A DNA stretch of 5,267 nucleotides, from contig DHQM01000191.1 of NCBI GenBank assembly GCA_002408105.1, positions 1 through 5,267 of the forward strand. The letters run 5' to 3'. A program made the translations under genes and the position numbers. Below, one piece after another: positions 1 to 5,267 of this stretch. Source of the DNA: Gammaproteobacteria bacterium UBA5338. Its GTDB lineage: Bacteria; Pseudomonadota; Gammaproteobacteria; Pseudomonadales; UBA5862. Every line of letters starts with the position of its first letter. Within the stretch, counting starts at the first letter, position 1. A model generated the notes under the pieces. The model did not search any database. It was not told where the DNA came from and worked only from the letters and a program-made list of their open reading frames with translations.

Positions 1-211
1 CGGTGAAGGTGTACATCTCCTTTTCGACGATGTCGGTGACTGCGCCGATGGAACGGGCGAACAGCTCAGTGTGTTCGACGATGGGCAAGCGAATCTCACG
101 AAAACCATAGCGGTGCAACACCCCCTGAATGCACGCTTCCAGGTGGCGCCACACCGGCGTTTCCTCAGGAAGAATGTCATTCATTCCTCGTATCGCTTTA
201 ATTTTGCTCAA
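1..211 (-). CDS. hisS: Histidyl-tRNA synthetase, N-terminal part (cut by window edge)
   Basis: This is the first 70 codons of histidyl-tRNA synthetase, the cytoplasmic class II enzyme that charges tRNA-His using ATP. The visible protein opens with the family's conserved N-terminal stretch KAIRGMND (residues 5-12). It continues into the class II motif 1 region around residues 35-56 ([17 protein letters not shown], then ARSIG) and reaches VEKEMYTF at 62-69, closely matching E. coli HisS. The start is TTG at 211-209: an in-frame TAG lies six codons upstream (229-227), and a Shine-Dalgarno sits 8 nt before the TTG. The first in-frame ATG (184-182) would remove most of the IRGMND motif, so it is not the start. 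It lies 34 nt after ispG, probably on the same transcript. The rest of the gene, including motifs 2 and 3, is outside the window. The identification is firm. Confidence 0.96.
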   Translation of the reverse strand, partial: MSKIKAIRGMNDILPEETPVWRHLEACIQGVLHRYGFREIRLPIVEHTELFARSIGAVTDIVEKEMYTFT

Positions 212-219
212 GAAAAATT

Positions 220-224
220 CACCT
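220..224 (-). promoter_or_regulatory. Ribosome binding site supporting the hisS TTG start
   Basis: The minus strand reads AGGTG here, extending to AGGTGA. It ends 8 nt before TTG at 211-209. This spacing supports the non-ATG start and argues against the internal ATG at 184. Confidence 0.7.
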
Positions 225-245
225 ATCTACGGATCTGGAGGCCGC

Positions 246-1358
246 TTAACCGCGGGCCAACAGCTTGGCCTCGGATTCCTGTTTTTCCTGTGCACGCGTG
301 CGGATCAGGCGCTCCAGTTCGTCGATGAGTTGGGTGGATTCGATCTTGTGGCTGGGCTTGCCGTCGATGTAAATGAGGCTGCGCGGGTCAGCGCCTGTGA
401 CACCGATTTCCACCTCCTTGGACTCGCCAGGGCCGTTGACGTAGCACCCGATGACTGCAACGTCCATGGCCACGTTGATGTCTTCCACCCGCCGCTCGAG
501 TTCGTTCATGGTGGCGATCACGTCGAAGTTCTGGCGGGAACAGCTCGGGCAGGCGATAAAATTCACCCCGCGGCTGCGCAGTTTCAGGCTTTTGAGGATG
601 TCGTAACCCACCTTGACCTCTTCCACGGGGTCGGCCGCGAGGGACACCCGCAGGGTATCGCCGATGCCCTGCATCAACAGGGTGCCGATGCCGAGCGCGG
701 ACTTCACCGTACCAGAGCGAAACCCGCCCGCCTCGGTGATGCCAAGGTGCAGTGGTTGCTCGATCAGCTTGGCAACTTTCTCGTAGGCTTCGACTGCCAT
801 GGCGACGTCGCTCGCCTTGACGCTGAGTTTGAAGTCCTTGAAGTCGAGCCGGTCGAGTATTTCCACGTGGCGCATGGCGGATTCGACCAAGGCATCCGCG
901 TTGGGCTCGCCGTATTTGCGCTGCAGATCCTTCTCCAAGGAGCCTGCGTTGACGCCGATTCGGATCGGAACACCTCGGCTTCCGGCCGAGTCCACCACTG
1001 CCCGGACCCGGTCCTCTTTACCGATATTTCCCGGGTTGATGCGCAGGCAATCGACGCCGGCTTCCAGTACTTTGAGCGCGATGCGGTGGTCGAAGTGGAT
1101 GTCTGCCACCAGGGGCACTTCGACCTGGGCGCGGATTTCCCGGAACGCGTCCGCGGCCGCGGCTGTAGGGACGGAGACGCGAACGATGTCGGCACCGGCC
1201 TCCGTCAGTGCCTGGATTTGCGCCACCGTGGCCGCAACGTCGCAGGTGTCGGTGTTGGTCATGCTTTGTACGCTGATTGGGGCATCGCCGCCCACAGGAA
1301 CGGTCCCGACCATGATTTGCCGAGACGGGCGCCGAAGGATTGCAACGGGAGGGGACAT
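246..1358 (-). CDS. ispG: 4-hydroxy-3-methylbut-2-en-1-yl diphosphate synthase (IspG/GcpE)
   Basis: IspG catalyses the penultimate step of the MEP isoprenoid pathway: reductive ring opening of MEcPP to HMBPP, using a [4Fe-4S] cluster and electrons from flavodoxin or ferredoxin. The protein is about 370 aa (E. coli 372) and shares long conserved blocks: [74 protein letters not shown]. An N-terminal TIM barrel is followed by the cluster domain, with ACPSC and [10 protein letters not shown] supplying Cys270, Cys273, Cys305 and Glu312, the same numbers as in E. coli. That exact numbering comes from the ATG at 1358. An upstream in-frame GTG at 1370 would add four residues; the Shine-Dalgarno for either is weak, so the start is likely rather than certain. 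The gene follows pilW by 53 nt and precedes hisS by 34 nt. rodZ, often just upstream, is absent. All ligands are present, so it should be functional. Confidence 0.97.
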   Translation of the reverse strand: MSPPVAILRRPSRQIMVGTVPVGGDAPISVQSMTNTDTCDVAATVAQIQALTEAGADIVRVSVPTAAAADAFREIRAQVEVPLVADIHFDHRIALKVLEAGVDCLRINPGNIGKEDRVRAVVDSAGSRGVPIRIGVNAGSLEKDLQRKYGEPNADALVESAMRHVEILDRLDFKDFKLSVKASDVAMAVEAYEKVAKLIEQPLHLGITEAGGFRSGTVKSALGIGTLLMQGIGDTLRVSLAADPVEEVKVGYDILKSLKLRSRGVNFIACPSCSRQNFDVIATMNELERRVEDINVAMDVAVIGCYVNGPGESKEVEIGVTGADPRSLIYIDGKPSHKIESTQLIDELERLIRTRAQEKQESEAKLLARG

Positions 1359-1411
1359 GAGGCCTACCACTTTTCTCGGTCAGTGCGGTGCATGCGTCTG
1401 GATGACCCGGG

Positions 1412-2224
1412 TCACTCGGCGGAGCGGTTCGCGCGGTACTGGCGGTACTCGTCCGAGTCTGGGAACAGCTCCTTGAGCAGCAGGGCCTGACTGGCGGCGC
1501 CGTCGCCGTCCTGCAGCGCTTCGGCGATTCGGACCCCCAGCAGCAGGCTGCCGGGTGTGTGCTGGGCGCGCCGCAGACGAATCAGCAGGCGGTAGCGGTC
1601 GAGCAGCGCCTGCGCAGTCGCGGCATCGCCCTGCTGCAGCTGCAGGCTGGCCAGCTCCAACATGGAGCGCGGCAGCGCATCGTTGAGTTGCAAGGCCTTC
1701 TCGAAATACTGCACCGCATCGCTGGTTTGGCCGAGTTCGGTGGCGGCAATGCCCATGTTCTCGTACGCCATGTGCCGGCGTTCATAGAGTGGACTCTCCG
1801 CCACCACCTCCAATTGCTCCAGCGCTTCGGCGTAGCGGCCCTTGCGGATCAGGAACACCCCGTAGTTGTTGCGGGCCGGGGGGTATTTGGGGTCCAGGCG
1901 GATGGCCTTCTTGAACTGCGCTTCGGCCAGCGCATCCTCCCCCTCGTACTGGAACAGGTGCGCCAGTGTGGTGTACACCCGGGGGTTGCGGTCGTCCAAC
2001 TTCAGGGCCTTTTTTACCGCCTCTTTGGCGTTGGCGGTGTCTTCTTCCTCAAGGTAGGCCACCGCGAGGTCAAGGTAGGTTTCCTGTGCCTTGGCTCGGT
2101 CCGCTTCGGGAAAGGGCGAGTTCTTGGTGGTCACGCAGCCGCTGAGCAGTCCCATCAGCAGGGCCAGCGCAAGCAGGCGCACGGAGAAGGAGCCAGTCGG
2201 GAAGCGCAGCATCTGCTTGCTCAC
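1412..2224 (-). CDS. pilW: PilW/PilF-type TPR lipoprotein for type IV pilus biogenesis/stability
   Basis: This is a 270-aa predicted outer-membrane lipoprotein of the PilF/PilW family, the pilotin that helps the PilQ secretin reach and assemble in the outer membrane for type IV pili. A basic n-region and hydrophobic core (LLALALLMG, residues 17-25) lead to the lipobox L27-S-G-C30. Val follows the Cys, not the inner-membrane retention Asp, so outer-membrane sorting is expected. The rest is helical TPR repeats from about 43 to 215, with clear units at about 47-80, 81-115, 116-150, 151-184 and 185-214 (for example [13 protein letters not shown] and [12 protein letters not shown]). The GTG start overlaps the rlmN stop (GTGA), indicating translational coupling; there is no convincing Shine-Dalgarno. 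An ATG at 2212 would shorten the signal peptide by four residues and is possible. The position between rlmN and ispG matches pilF/pilW in gammaproteobacteria. A TPR lipoprotein with another role cannot be excluded, but synteny makes that unlikely. Confidence 0.88.
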   Translation of the reverse strand: MSKQMLRFPTGSFSVRLLALALLMGLLSGCVTTKNSPFPEADRAKAQETYLDLAVAYLEEEDTANAKEAVKKALKLDDRNPRVYTTLAHLFQYEGEDALAEAQFKKAIRLDPKYPPARNNYGVFLIRKGRYAEALEQLEVVAESPLYERRHMAYENMGIAATELGQTSDAVQYFEKALQLNDALPRSMLELASLQLQQGDAATAQALLDRYRLLIRLRRAQHTPGSLLLGVRIAEALQDGDGAASQALLLKELFPDSDEYRQYRANRSAE

Positions 2225-3345
2225 AGGGCCAGGGGTTGGATGTCGCCAGCAGCACGCTGCGCCGCGTACTGGGCCTGACGGCGCGTTCGGTCGGCGACCT
2301 CACCCACCAACTGTCCGCAGGCGGCGTCGATGTCGTCCCCCCGCGTTGCGCGCACCGTGACCCGGCAACCCGCGCGGGCGAGGCGGTCTTGAAACGCCCG
2401 GATGGTGGCACTTGAGGAACAGCGGTAGCTGGTGCCTGGGAACGGATTGAAGGGAATCAGGTTGATTTTGCACGGCAGCACCTGACTGATTTCAATCAAC
2501 TGGTCGGCGTGCTCCAGGCGGTCGTTGATGCCCGCCAGCATGGTGTATTCCACGGTCACGGTGCGGTAGTCACCAAGCCCGGCCAGATAGCGGTTGCAGG
2601 CATCAATCAACTGCTGAATCGGGTACTTGCGGTTGATCGGCACGAGTTCATTGCGCAGCGCATCGTTGGGGGCGTGGAGCGAAATCGCCAGGGCGAGGTC
2701 GGTGCGCCCGCACAGCGCGTCGATCATCGGCACCACCCCGGCCGTACTGAGGGTCACGCGGCGTTTGGAGATGCCGTAGCCGAGGTCGTCCATCATCAAA
2801 TCGGTGGCATCCATCACCGGCTCAAAGTTGAGCAGTGGCTCGCCCATGCCCATCAACACCACGTTGGTCCCCCGCCGCTCCTCGTGCGGGTAGAGGCCGG
2901 CCAGTTCCTGGGTGACCACCCGAACCTGCCCGATGATTTCGGCTGCGGTGAGGTTGCTGTTGAAACCCTGCTTGCCGGTGGAGCAGAAACTGCAGTCCAG
3001 GGCGCAGCCCACTTGAGACGACACACAGAGGGTTCCCCGCTGCCCCTGGGGGATGTACACCGCTTCCACCAGACTGCCGCTGTCTGCCTGCAGCACCCAT
3101 TTGTGGGTGCCATCGGTCGACATTTTGCGGTGGGTGACGGTGGGGCCGCGAACCTCTGCGGTTTCCTGCAGCCGGCTGCGCAGCGCCTTGCCGAGGTCGG
3201 TCATGGCCGCAAAGTCACTGAGGTTGCGGTGGTACAACCACTTCATCACCTGCTGGGCGCGAAAGCGCTTTTCGCCGAGGGACTCGAAAAACGCTTCGAG
3301 CTTCGGTTTGGGCATGCCCAGCAGGTTGATGGGGGGGGCGCTCAT
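2221..3345 (-). CDS. rlmN: Dual-specificity 23S rRNA/tRNA adenine C2-methyltransferase RlmN
   Basis: RlmN is a radical-SAM enzyme that methylates C2 of A2503 in 23S rRNA and of A37 in a subset of tRNAs, tuning peptidyl-transferase function and decoding. The 374-aa protein (E. coli 384) has a short N-terminal accessory domain (INLLGM, then [16 protein letters not shown] at 25-39). The radical-SAM core carries the CxxxCxxC cluster motif at Cys114, Cys118 and Cys121, preceded by conserved Cys107. GMGEP (166-170) contributes to SAM binding. [19 protein letters not shown] and [11 protein letters not shown] are further family signatures. Cys343 in [12 protein letters not shown] is the methyl-carrying cysteine (Cys355 in E. 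coli). The ATG follows the ndk stop by only 5 nt with no clear Shine-Dalgarno, so translation probably depends on ndk; the TGA overlaps the pilW GTG. Codons 3-5 contain a run of eight C (plus-strand G at 3331-3338), a possible slippage or sequencing-error site. Confidence 0.98.
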   Translation of the reverse strand: MSAPPINLLGMPKPKLEAFFESLGEKRFRAQQVMKWLYHRNLSDFAAMTDLGKALRSRLQETAEVRGPTVTHRKMSTDGTHKWVLQADSGSLVEAVYIPQGQRGTLCVSSQVGCALDCSFCSTGKQGFNSNLTAAEIIGQVRVVTQELAGLYPHEERRGTNVVLMGMGEPLLNFEPVMDATDLMMDDLGYGISKRRVTLSTAGVVPMIDALCGRTDLALAISLHAPNDALRNELVPINRKYPIQQLIDACNRYLAGLGDYRTVTVEYTMLAGINDRLEHADQLIEISQVLPCKINLIPFNPFPGTSYRCSSSATIRAFQDRLARAGCRVTVRATRGDDIDAACGQLVGEVADRTRRQAQYAAQRAAGDIQPLAL

Positions 3346-3350
3346 GGCAG

Positions 3351-3782
3351 TTACGCAGTGCGGTCGCAGCGTTCGGTTTCGGCGAAAAAGTACCCAATCT
3401 CACGCGCCGCTGACTCCGGCGAATCCGAGCCGTGCACTGCATTGGCGTCGATGGAGCTGGCGAAGTCTGCGCGAATGGTGCCGGGATCGGCCTTTTTGGG
3501 GTCGGTGGCGCCCATCAGCTCCCGGTTCAGGGCAATGGCGTTGTCCCCTTCGAGCACCTGCACCACAACCGGGCCGGAGGTCATGAAACCAACCAGGTCC
3601 GCGAAGAAGGGGCGTCCGCGGTGCTCGGCGTAGAATCCTTCGGCTTCACGGGTGCTCAGGTGCAGCATCTTGGCCGCCACGATGCGCAGCCCGGCCTGCT
3701 CGAAGCGGCTGTAAATGGCACCAATGTGGTTCTTGGCAACGGCGTCGGGCTTGATGATCGAAAGGGTGCGTTCAATCGCCAT
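3351..3782 (-). CDS. ndk: Nucleoside diphosphate kinase
   Basis: Ndk transfers the gamma phosphate of ATP to other (d)NDPs through a phospho-histidine intermediate, balancing cytoplasmic nucleotide pools. The protein is 143 aa, identical in length to E. coli Ndk, and aligns throughout without gaps. Catalytic His117 lies in NAVHGSDS. The nucleotide-binding residues Lys11, Tyr51, Phe59, Arg87, Thr93, Arg104 and Asn114 are all in place. The reading frame stays open upstream as far as 4205, inside iscS, but homology begins precisely at MAIERT, and an AGGAG Shine-Dalgarno 9 nt before the ATG at 3782 fixes the start. A likely promoter lies in the 166-nt spacer to iscS, so ndk probably heads a transcript continuing into rlmN (5 nt downstream) and pilW. 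In related bacteria ndk follows the complete isc operon; here it follows iscS directly. Confidence 0.98.
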   Translation of the reverse strand: MAIERTLSIIKPDAVAKNHIGAIYSRFEQAGLRIVAAKMLHLSTREAEGFYAEHRGRPFFADLVGFMTSGPVVVQVLEGDNAIALNRELMGATDPKKADPGTIRADFASSIDANAVHGSDSPESAAREIGYFFAETERCDRTA

Positions 3783-3791
3783 GGAGTACAG

Positions 3792-3796
3792 CTCCT
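3792..3796 (-). promoter_or_regulatory. ndk ribosome binding site, possibly in a small hairpin
   Basis: AGGAG on the minus strand lies 9 nt before the ndk ATG and decides between this start and the long open upstream frame. Its GGAG could pair with CTCC just before the ATG (loop CTGTA). That would be a weak 4-bp stem, so any control through it is speculative. Confidence 0.75.
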
Positions 3797-3825
3797 GTCT
3801 ACGGTGGCGGGCGTGGCCTCGCGCC

Positions 3826-3840
3826 CCGCGATTTTCGCGG
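3826..3840 (-). other. Perfect 6-bp hairpin in the ndk leader
   Basis: The minus strand reads CCGCGAAAATCGCGG, a stem of six pairs (CCGCGA/TCGCGG) closing a three-base loop, extendable by one G-U pair. It lies within the predicted ndk 5' leader, between the putative -10 and the Shine-Dalgarno. No T-run follows on the minus strand, so it does not look like an intrinsic terminator of iscS. A role in mRNA stability is possible, but chance in GC-rich DNA is also plausible. Confidence 0.4.
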
Positions 3841-3864
3841 ACGGCGAGAAGAATTTGGGCGCGA

Positions 3865-3870
3865 AGTATA
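3865..3870 (-). promoter_or_regulatory. Putative sigma-70 -10 element for ndk
   Basis: The minus strand carries TATACT within GGTATACTTCGCGCC, one mismatch from the TATAAT consensus, in the iscS-ndk spacer. At usual spacing the -35 is poor (TGGGTT at 16 bp or GTGGGT at 17 bp); a better-looking TTGGCG is only 12 bp away, too close. The predicted transcript would start near 3858 and carry a leader of about 75 nt before ndk. The call rests on the -10 match and the position upstream of a gene with a strong Shine-Dalgarno. No IscR-type palindrome was recognised around it. Confidence 0.5.
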
Positions 3871-3948
3871 CCGGAAACCCACCGCCAACCCACGTCCCGC
3901 GGCGGTTGTTTTCGCGCGCGGAACCCTAGGGGCGGCAGGCGCCAGTGC

Positions 3949-5118
3949 TCAGGTGCCTGTGTTGACGTCTGACGACCTGAGCGCGCAGACCACGCGGCGC
4001 AGCTCAGCCGCCGCGAAATCGACTTCAGCCTCGGTGGTGAACCTCCCGATGGACAGGCGCAGCGAACCGAGCGCCAGCGCCTCGTCCACGCCCATGCCGA
4101 CGAGAACATGCGAGGGCAGCAAGCTCTCGGAGGTGCAGGCTGACCCGGTGGCAACCGCCAGGTCCTTGAGCGCCAGCAGCAGGGATTCCCCGGACACGCC
4201 GACAAAACCGAGGTTCAAAATGCCGCACACGCTGTCGTGCCGATCGCTGTTCCGGACCACTCCATCCAGTGTACAAACCGCGGTCCACAGGCGTTCGCGC
4301 AACGCGGTGATGCGGGCCACTTCCGCGTCCATTTCAGCGCGTGCAAGCCGTGCTGCTTCGCCCATACCAACGACCTGGTGTGTCGCGATGGTCCCGCCCC
4401 GCAAGCCCCGCTCCTGTCCACCGCCATGCACCAGGGGGGTCAACTCGATGCGCGGGCGGCGGCGCACGAACAGGGCCCCCACCCCTTTGGGCCCATAGAC
4501 CTTATGGGCGCAGATGGACATCAGGTCGACCTGTGCCTGGTGCACATCGATCGGGAGTTTGCCGAAACTCTGGGCGGCATCGACATGAAACAGCACATCG
4601 CGCGGTCGGGTGAGCGCGCCGATGGCGGCAATGTCAGTGACCGCACCGACCTCATTGTTGACATGCATCAGGCTCACCAGCCGGGTGTCTTCGCGCAGGG
4701 CCTCGGCGACCTGCTCAGGCAGAATCCGGCCGCCGGCATCGGGGCGCAGATAGGTCACCTCAAAGCCTTCGGACTCGAGAAACCGACAGGTGTCGAGCAC
4801 GGCCTTGTGCTCGACACAGGAGGTCAGGATGTGGCCACCCTGGCTCTTGAACCGGTGCATGACACCCTTGAGCGCCCAGTTGTCGGCCTCGGTGGCGCCA
4901 GAGGTCCAGAGAATTTCCCAGGGGGCCGCACCCAACAACTCCGCGACTTCGGCGCGGGCCTCTTCGACCAACTGGTCGGCTTGCCAACCATAGCGGTGGG
5001 ACTTGGACGCGGCGTTGCCGAAGTGGCCGTCGATTTCAAGGCACTCGGCCATTTTTGCGGCCACCCGTGGGTCAACCGGGGTGGTGGCGGCATAGTCCAA
5101 ATAAACGGGCATTCGCAT
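3949..5118 (-). CDS. iscS: Cysteine desulfurase, IscS type with shortened C-terminus
   Basis: This is a PLP enzyme converting cysteine to alanine and a persulfide used for Fe-S clusters and tRNA/cofactor thiolation. The 389-aa protein aligns with E. coli IscS (404 aa) without gaps, so key residues share its numbers: Thr76, His104, Asn155, Asp180, Gln183, His205, PLP lysine Lys206, and persulfide Cys328 in GSACTS, within a long group I loop. Position 203, a PLP-phosphate-contacting Ser in E. coli, is Cys (SICAHK). The last ~22 residues of E. coli IscS, including the LSPLWEM segment that contacts IscU, are missing: the protein ends [11 protein letters not shown]. Arg225 of the basic partner-binding patch is Glu. 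The start is ATG 5118 (MRMPVYLDY matches MKLPIYLDY), with GAGG 5 nt upstream; a GTG at 5148 overlapping the iscR stop is less likely. iscR precedes it by 29 nt, but iscU does not follow. It should be an active desulfurase with altered partners. Confidence 0.93.
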   Translation of the reverse strand: MRMPVYLDYAATTPVDPRVAAKMAECLEIDGHFGNAASKSHRYGWQADQLVEEARAEVAELLGAAPWEILWTSGATEADNWALKGVMHRFKSQGGHILTSCVEHKAVLDTCRFLESEGFEVTYLRPDAGGRILPEQVAEALREDTRLVSLMHVNNEVGAVTDIAAIGALTRPRDVLFHVDAAQSFGKLPIDVHQAQVDLMSICAHKVYGPKGVGALFVRRRPRIELTPLVHGGGQERGLRGGTIATHQVVGMGEAARLARAEMDAEVARITALRERLWTAVCTLDGVVRNSDRHDSVCGILNLGFVGVSGESLLLALKDLAVATGSACTSESLLPSHVLVGMGVDEALALGSLRLSIGRFTTEAEVDFAAAELRRVVCALRSSDVNTGT

Positions 5119-5121
5119 GGG

Positions 5122-5127
5122 CACCTC
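5122..5127 (-). promoter_or_regulatory. Ribosome binding site for the iscS ATG start
   Basis: The minus strand reads GAGGTG, with GAGG ending 5 nt before the ATG at 5118. It favours this ATG over the GTG at 5148 and over a second ATG two codons further in (5112). Confidence 0.65.
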
Positions 5128-5147
5128 GGGCTCGGCGATGCAACCCA

Positions 5148-5267
5148 CTACGCGTGGCGGATGCGCAGGTTGCCTTGCTGGCGCACCCGCTGGCGCTGGC
5201 GTTCTGCCACTGCCTGCACGTCCCTGCGCTCGATCAGTTCAGCCAGCGAGATGCCGCTGAGAAAGCG
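5148..5267 (-). CDS. iscR: Fe-S cluster regulator IscR, C-terminal fragment (cut by window edge)
   Basis: These are the last 39 codons and TAG stop of a gene running in from beyond the window. The peptide RFLSGISLAELIERRDVQAV, followed by AERQRQRV, resembles the C-terminal region of E. coli IscR ([20 protein letters not shown], then SGRQ). IscR is an Rrf2-family winged-helix regulator whose [2Fe-2S] cluster state controls Fe-S biogenesis genes. The DNA-binding domain and cluster ligands are outside the window, so neither can be checked. The tail after the match is short, basic and Gln/Arg-rich, and diverges from E. coli. Lying 29 nt upstream of iscS in the same direction is the usual iscR position and strongly supports the call. 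Another Rrf2-family member is the main alternative. Confidence 0.8.
   Translation of the reverse strand, partial: RFLSGISLAELIERRDVQAVAERQRQRVRQQGNLRIRHA

Noticed and set aside
1403..1414. Perfect 12-bp palindrome TGACCCGGGTCA overlapping the pilW stop codon
   Set aside because: It resembles an operator half-site arrangement but is a single copy, partly coding, without a nearby promoter. As an RNA hairpin it gives at most four pairs plus a tight loop, so chance is the simplest explanation.
129..1490. A 453-codon plus-strand open frame opposite ispG
   Set aside because: It is the antisense shadow of ispG, a highly conserved GC-rich gene. The translation has no recognisable motifs and spans the ispG/pilW and ispG/hisS junctions without a plausible start signal.
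2509..3633. A 374-codon plus-strand open frame opposite rlmN and part of ndk
   Set aside because: It is antisense to two firmly identified genes. Its His/Gly/Val-rich composition is typical of reverse-complement frames in GC-rich coding DNA.
3826..3840. Hairpin considered as an intrinsic terminator for iscS
   Set aside because: No T-tract follows the stem on the minus strand, and it lies downstream of the likely ndk promoter, inside the ndk leader.
3949..4008. Frameshift as the cause of the short IscS C-terminus
   Set aside because: The other frames over and beyond the stop do not contain the expected LSPLWEM-like tail, so the shorter end looks genuine.
3351..4205. N-terminally extended Ndk of 284 aa, suggesting a fusion
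   Set aside because: Homology starts exactly at MAIERT with a good Shine-Dalgarno. The extension is low-complexity Arg/Pro/Trp-rich sequence read out of frame through iscS and the spacer.
1..5267. Defence system, mobile element, CRISPR array or RNA gene
   Set aside because: No direct repeat arrays, terminal inverted repeats, transposase or integrase motifs, or tRNA/rRNA-like stretches were seen. Nearly all bases belong to conserved housekeeping genes.

Overview
The window is one co-directional block of housekeeping genes, all on the minus strand. Read in the direction of transcription (high to low coordinates) it runs: 3' end of iscR, iscS (group I cysteine desulfurase), ndk (nucleoside diphosphate kinase), rlmN (radical-SAM rRNA/tRNA methyltransferase), a pilW/pilF-type TPR lipoprotein, ispG (MEP-pathway Fe-S enzyme), and the 5' end of hisS (histidyl-tRNA synthetase). 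The DNA is GC-rich by eye. The order isc - ndk - rlmN - pilF/pilW - ispG - hisS and the close match of every protein to its E. coli counterpart point to a high-GC gammaproteobacterium. The species cannot be named from the sequence alone.

Layout. 5267-5148: last 39 codons of IscR, then a 29-nt gap. 5118-3949: iscS. 3948-3783: a 166-nt spacer, the only sizeable non-coding stretch; it holds a likely promoter for ndk (-10 TATACT), a short perfect hairpin and a good Shine-Dalgarno. 3782-3351: ndk. After 5 nt, 3345-2221: rlmN, whose TGA overlaps the GTG start of the next gene by 4 nt. 2224-1412: pilW/pilF. After 53 nt, 1358-246: ispG. After 34 nt, 211-1 (cut by the window edge): hisS, with a TTG start.

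How the genes fit together. Much of the block deals with iron-sulfur chemistry. IscR is the Fe-S-sensing regulator and IscS the sulfur donor, while RlmN and IspG are both [4Fe-4S] enzymes. The remainder covers nucleotide balance, translation and type IV pilus assembly. Tight spacing from ndk to pilW indicates one transcript with translational coupling, probably reading on into ispG and hisS.

The most notable feature is what is absent. The genes that normally sit between iscS and ndk (iscU, iscA, hscB, hscA, fdx, iscX) are not there. The IscS protein correspondingly lacks the C-terminal tail that contacts IscU and has a charge reversal in the basic patch known to bind CyaY/IscX/ferredoxin. rodZ, which often lies between pilF/pilW and ispG, is also missing. 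No mobile elements, CRISPR arrays, RNA genes or novel multi-gene systems were found.
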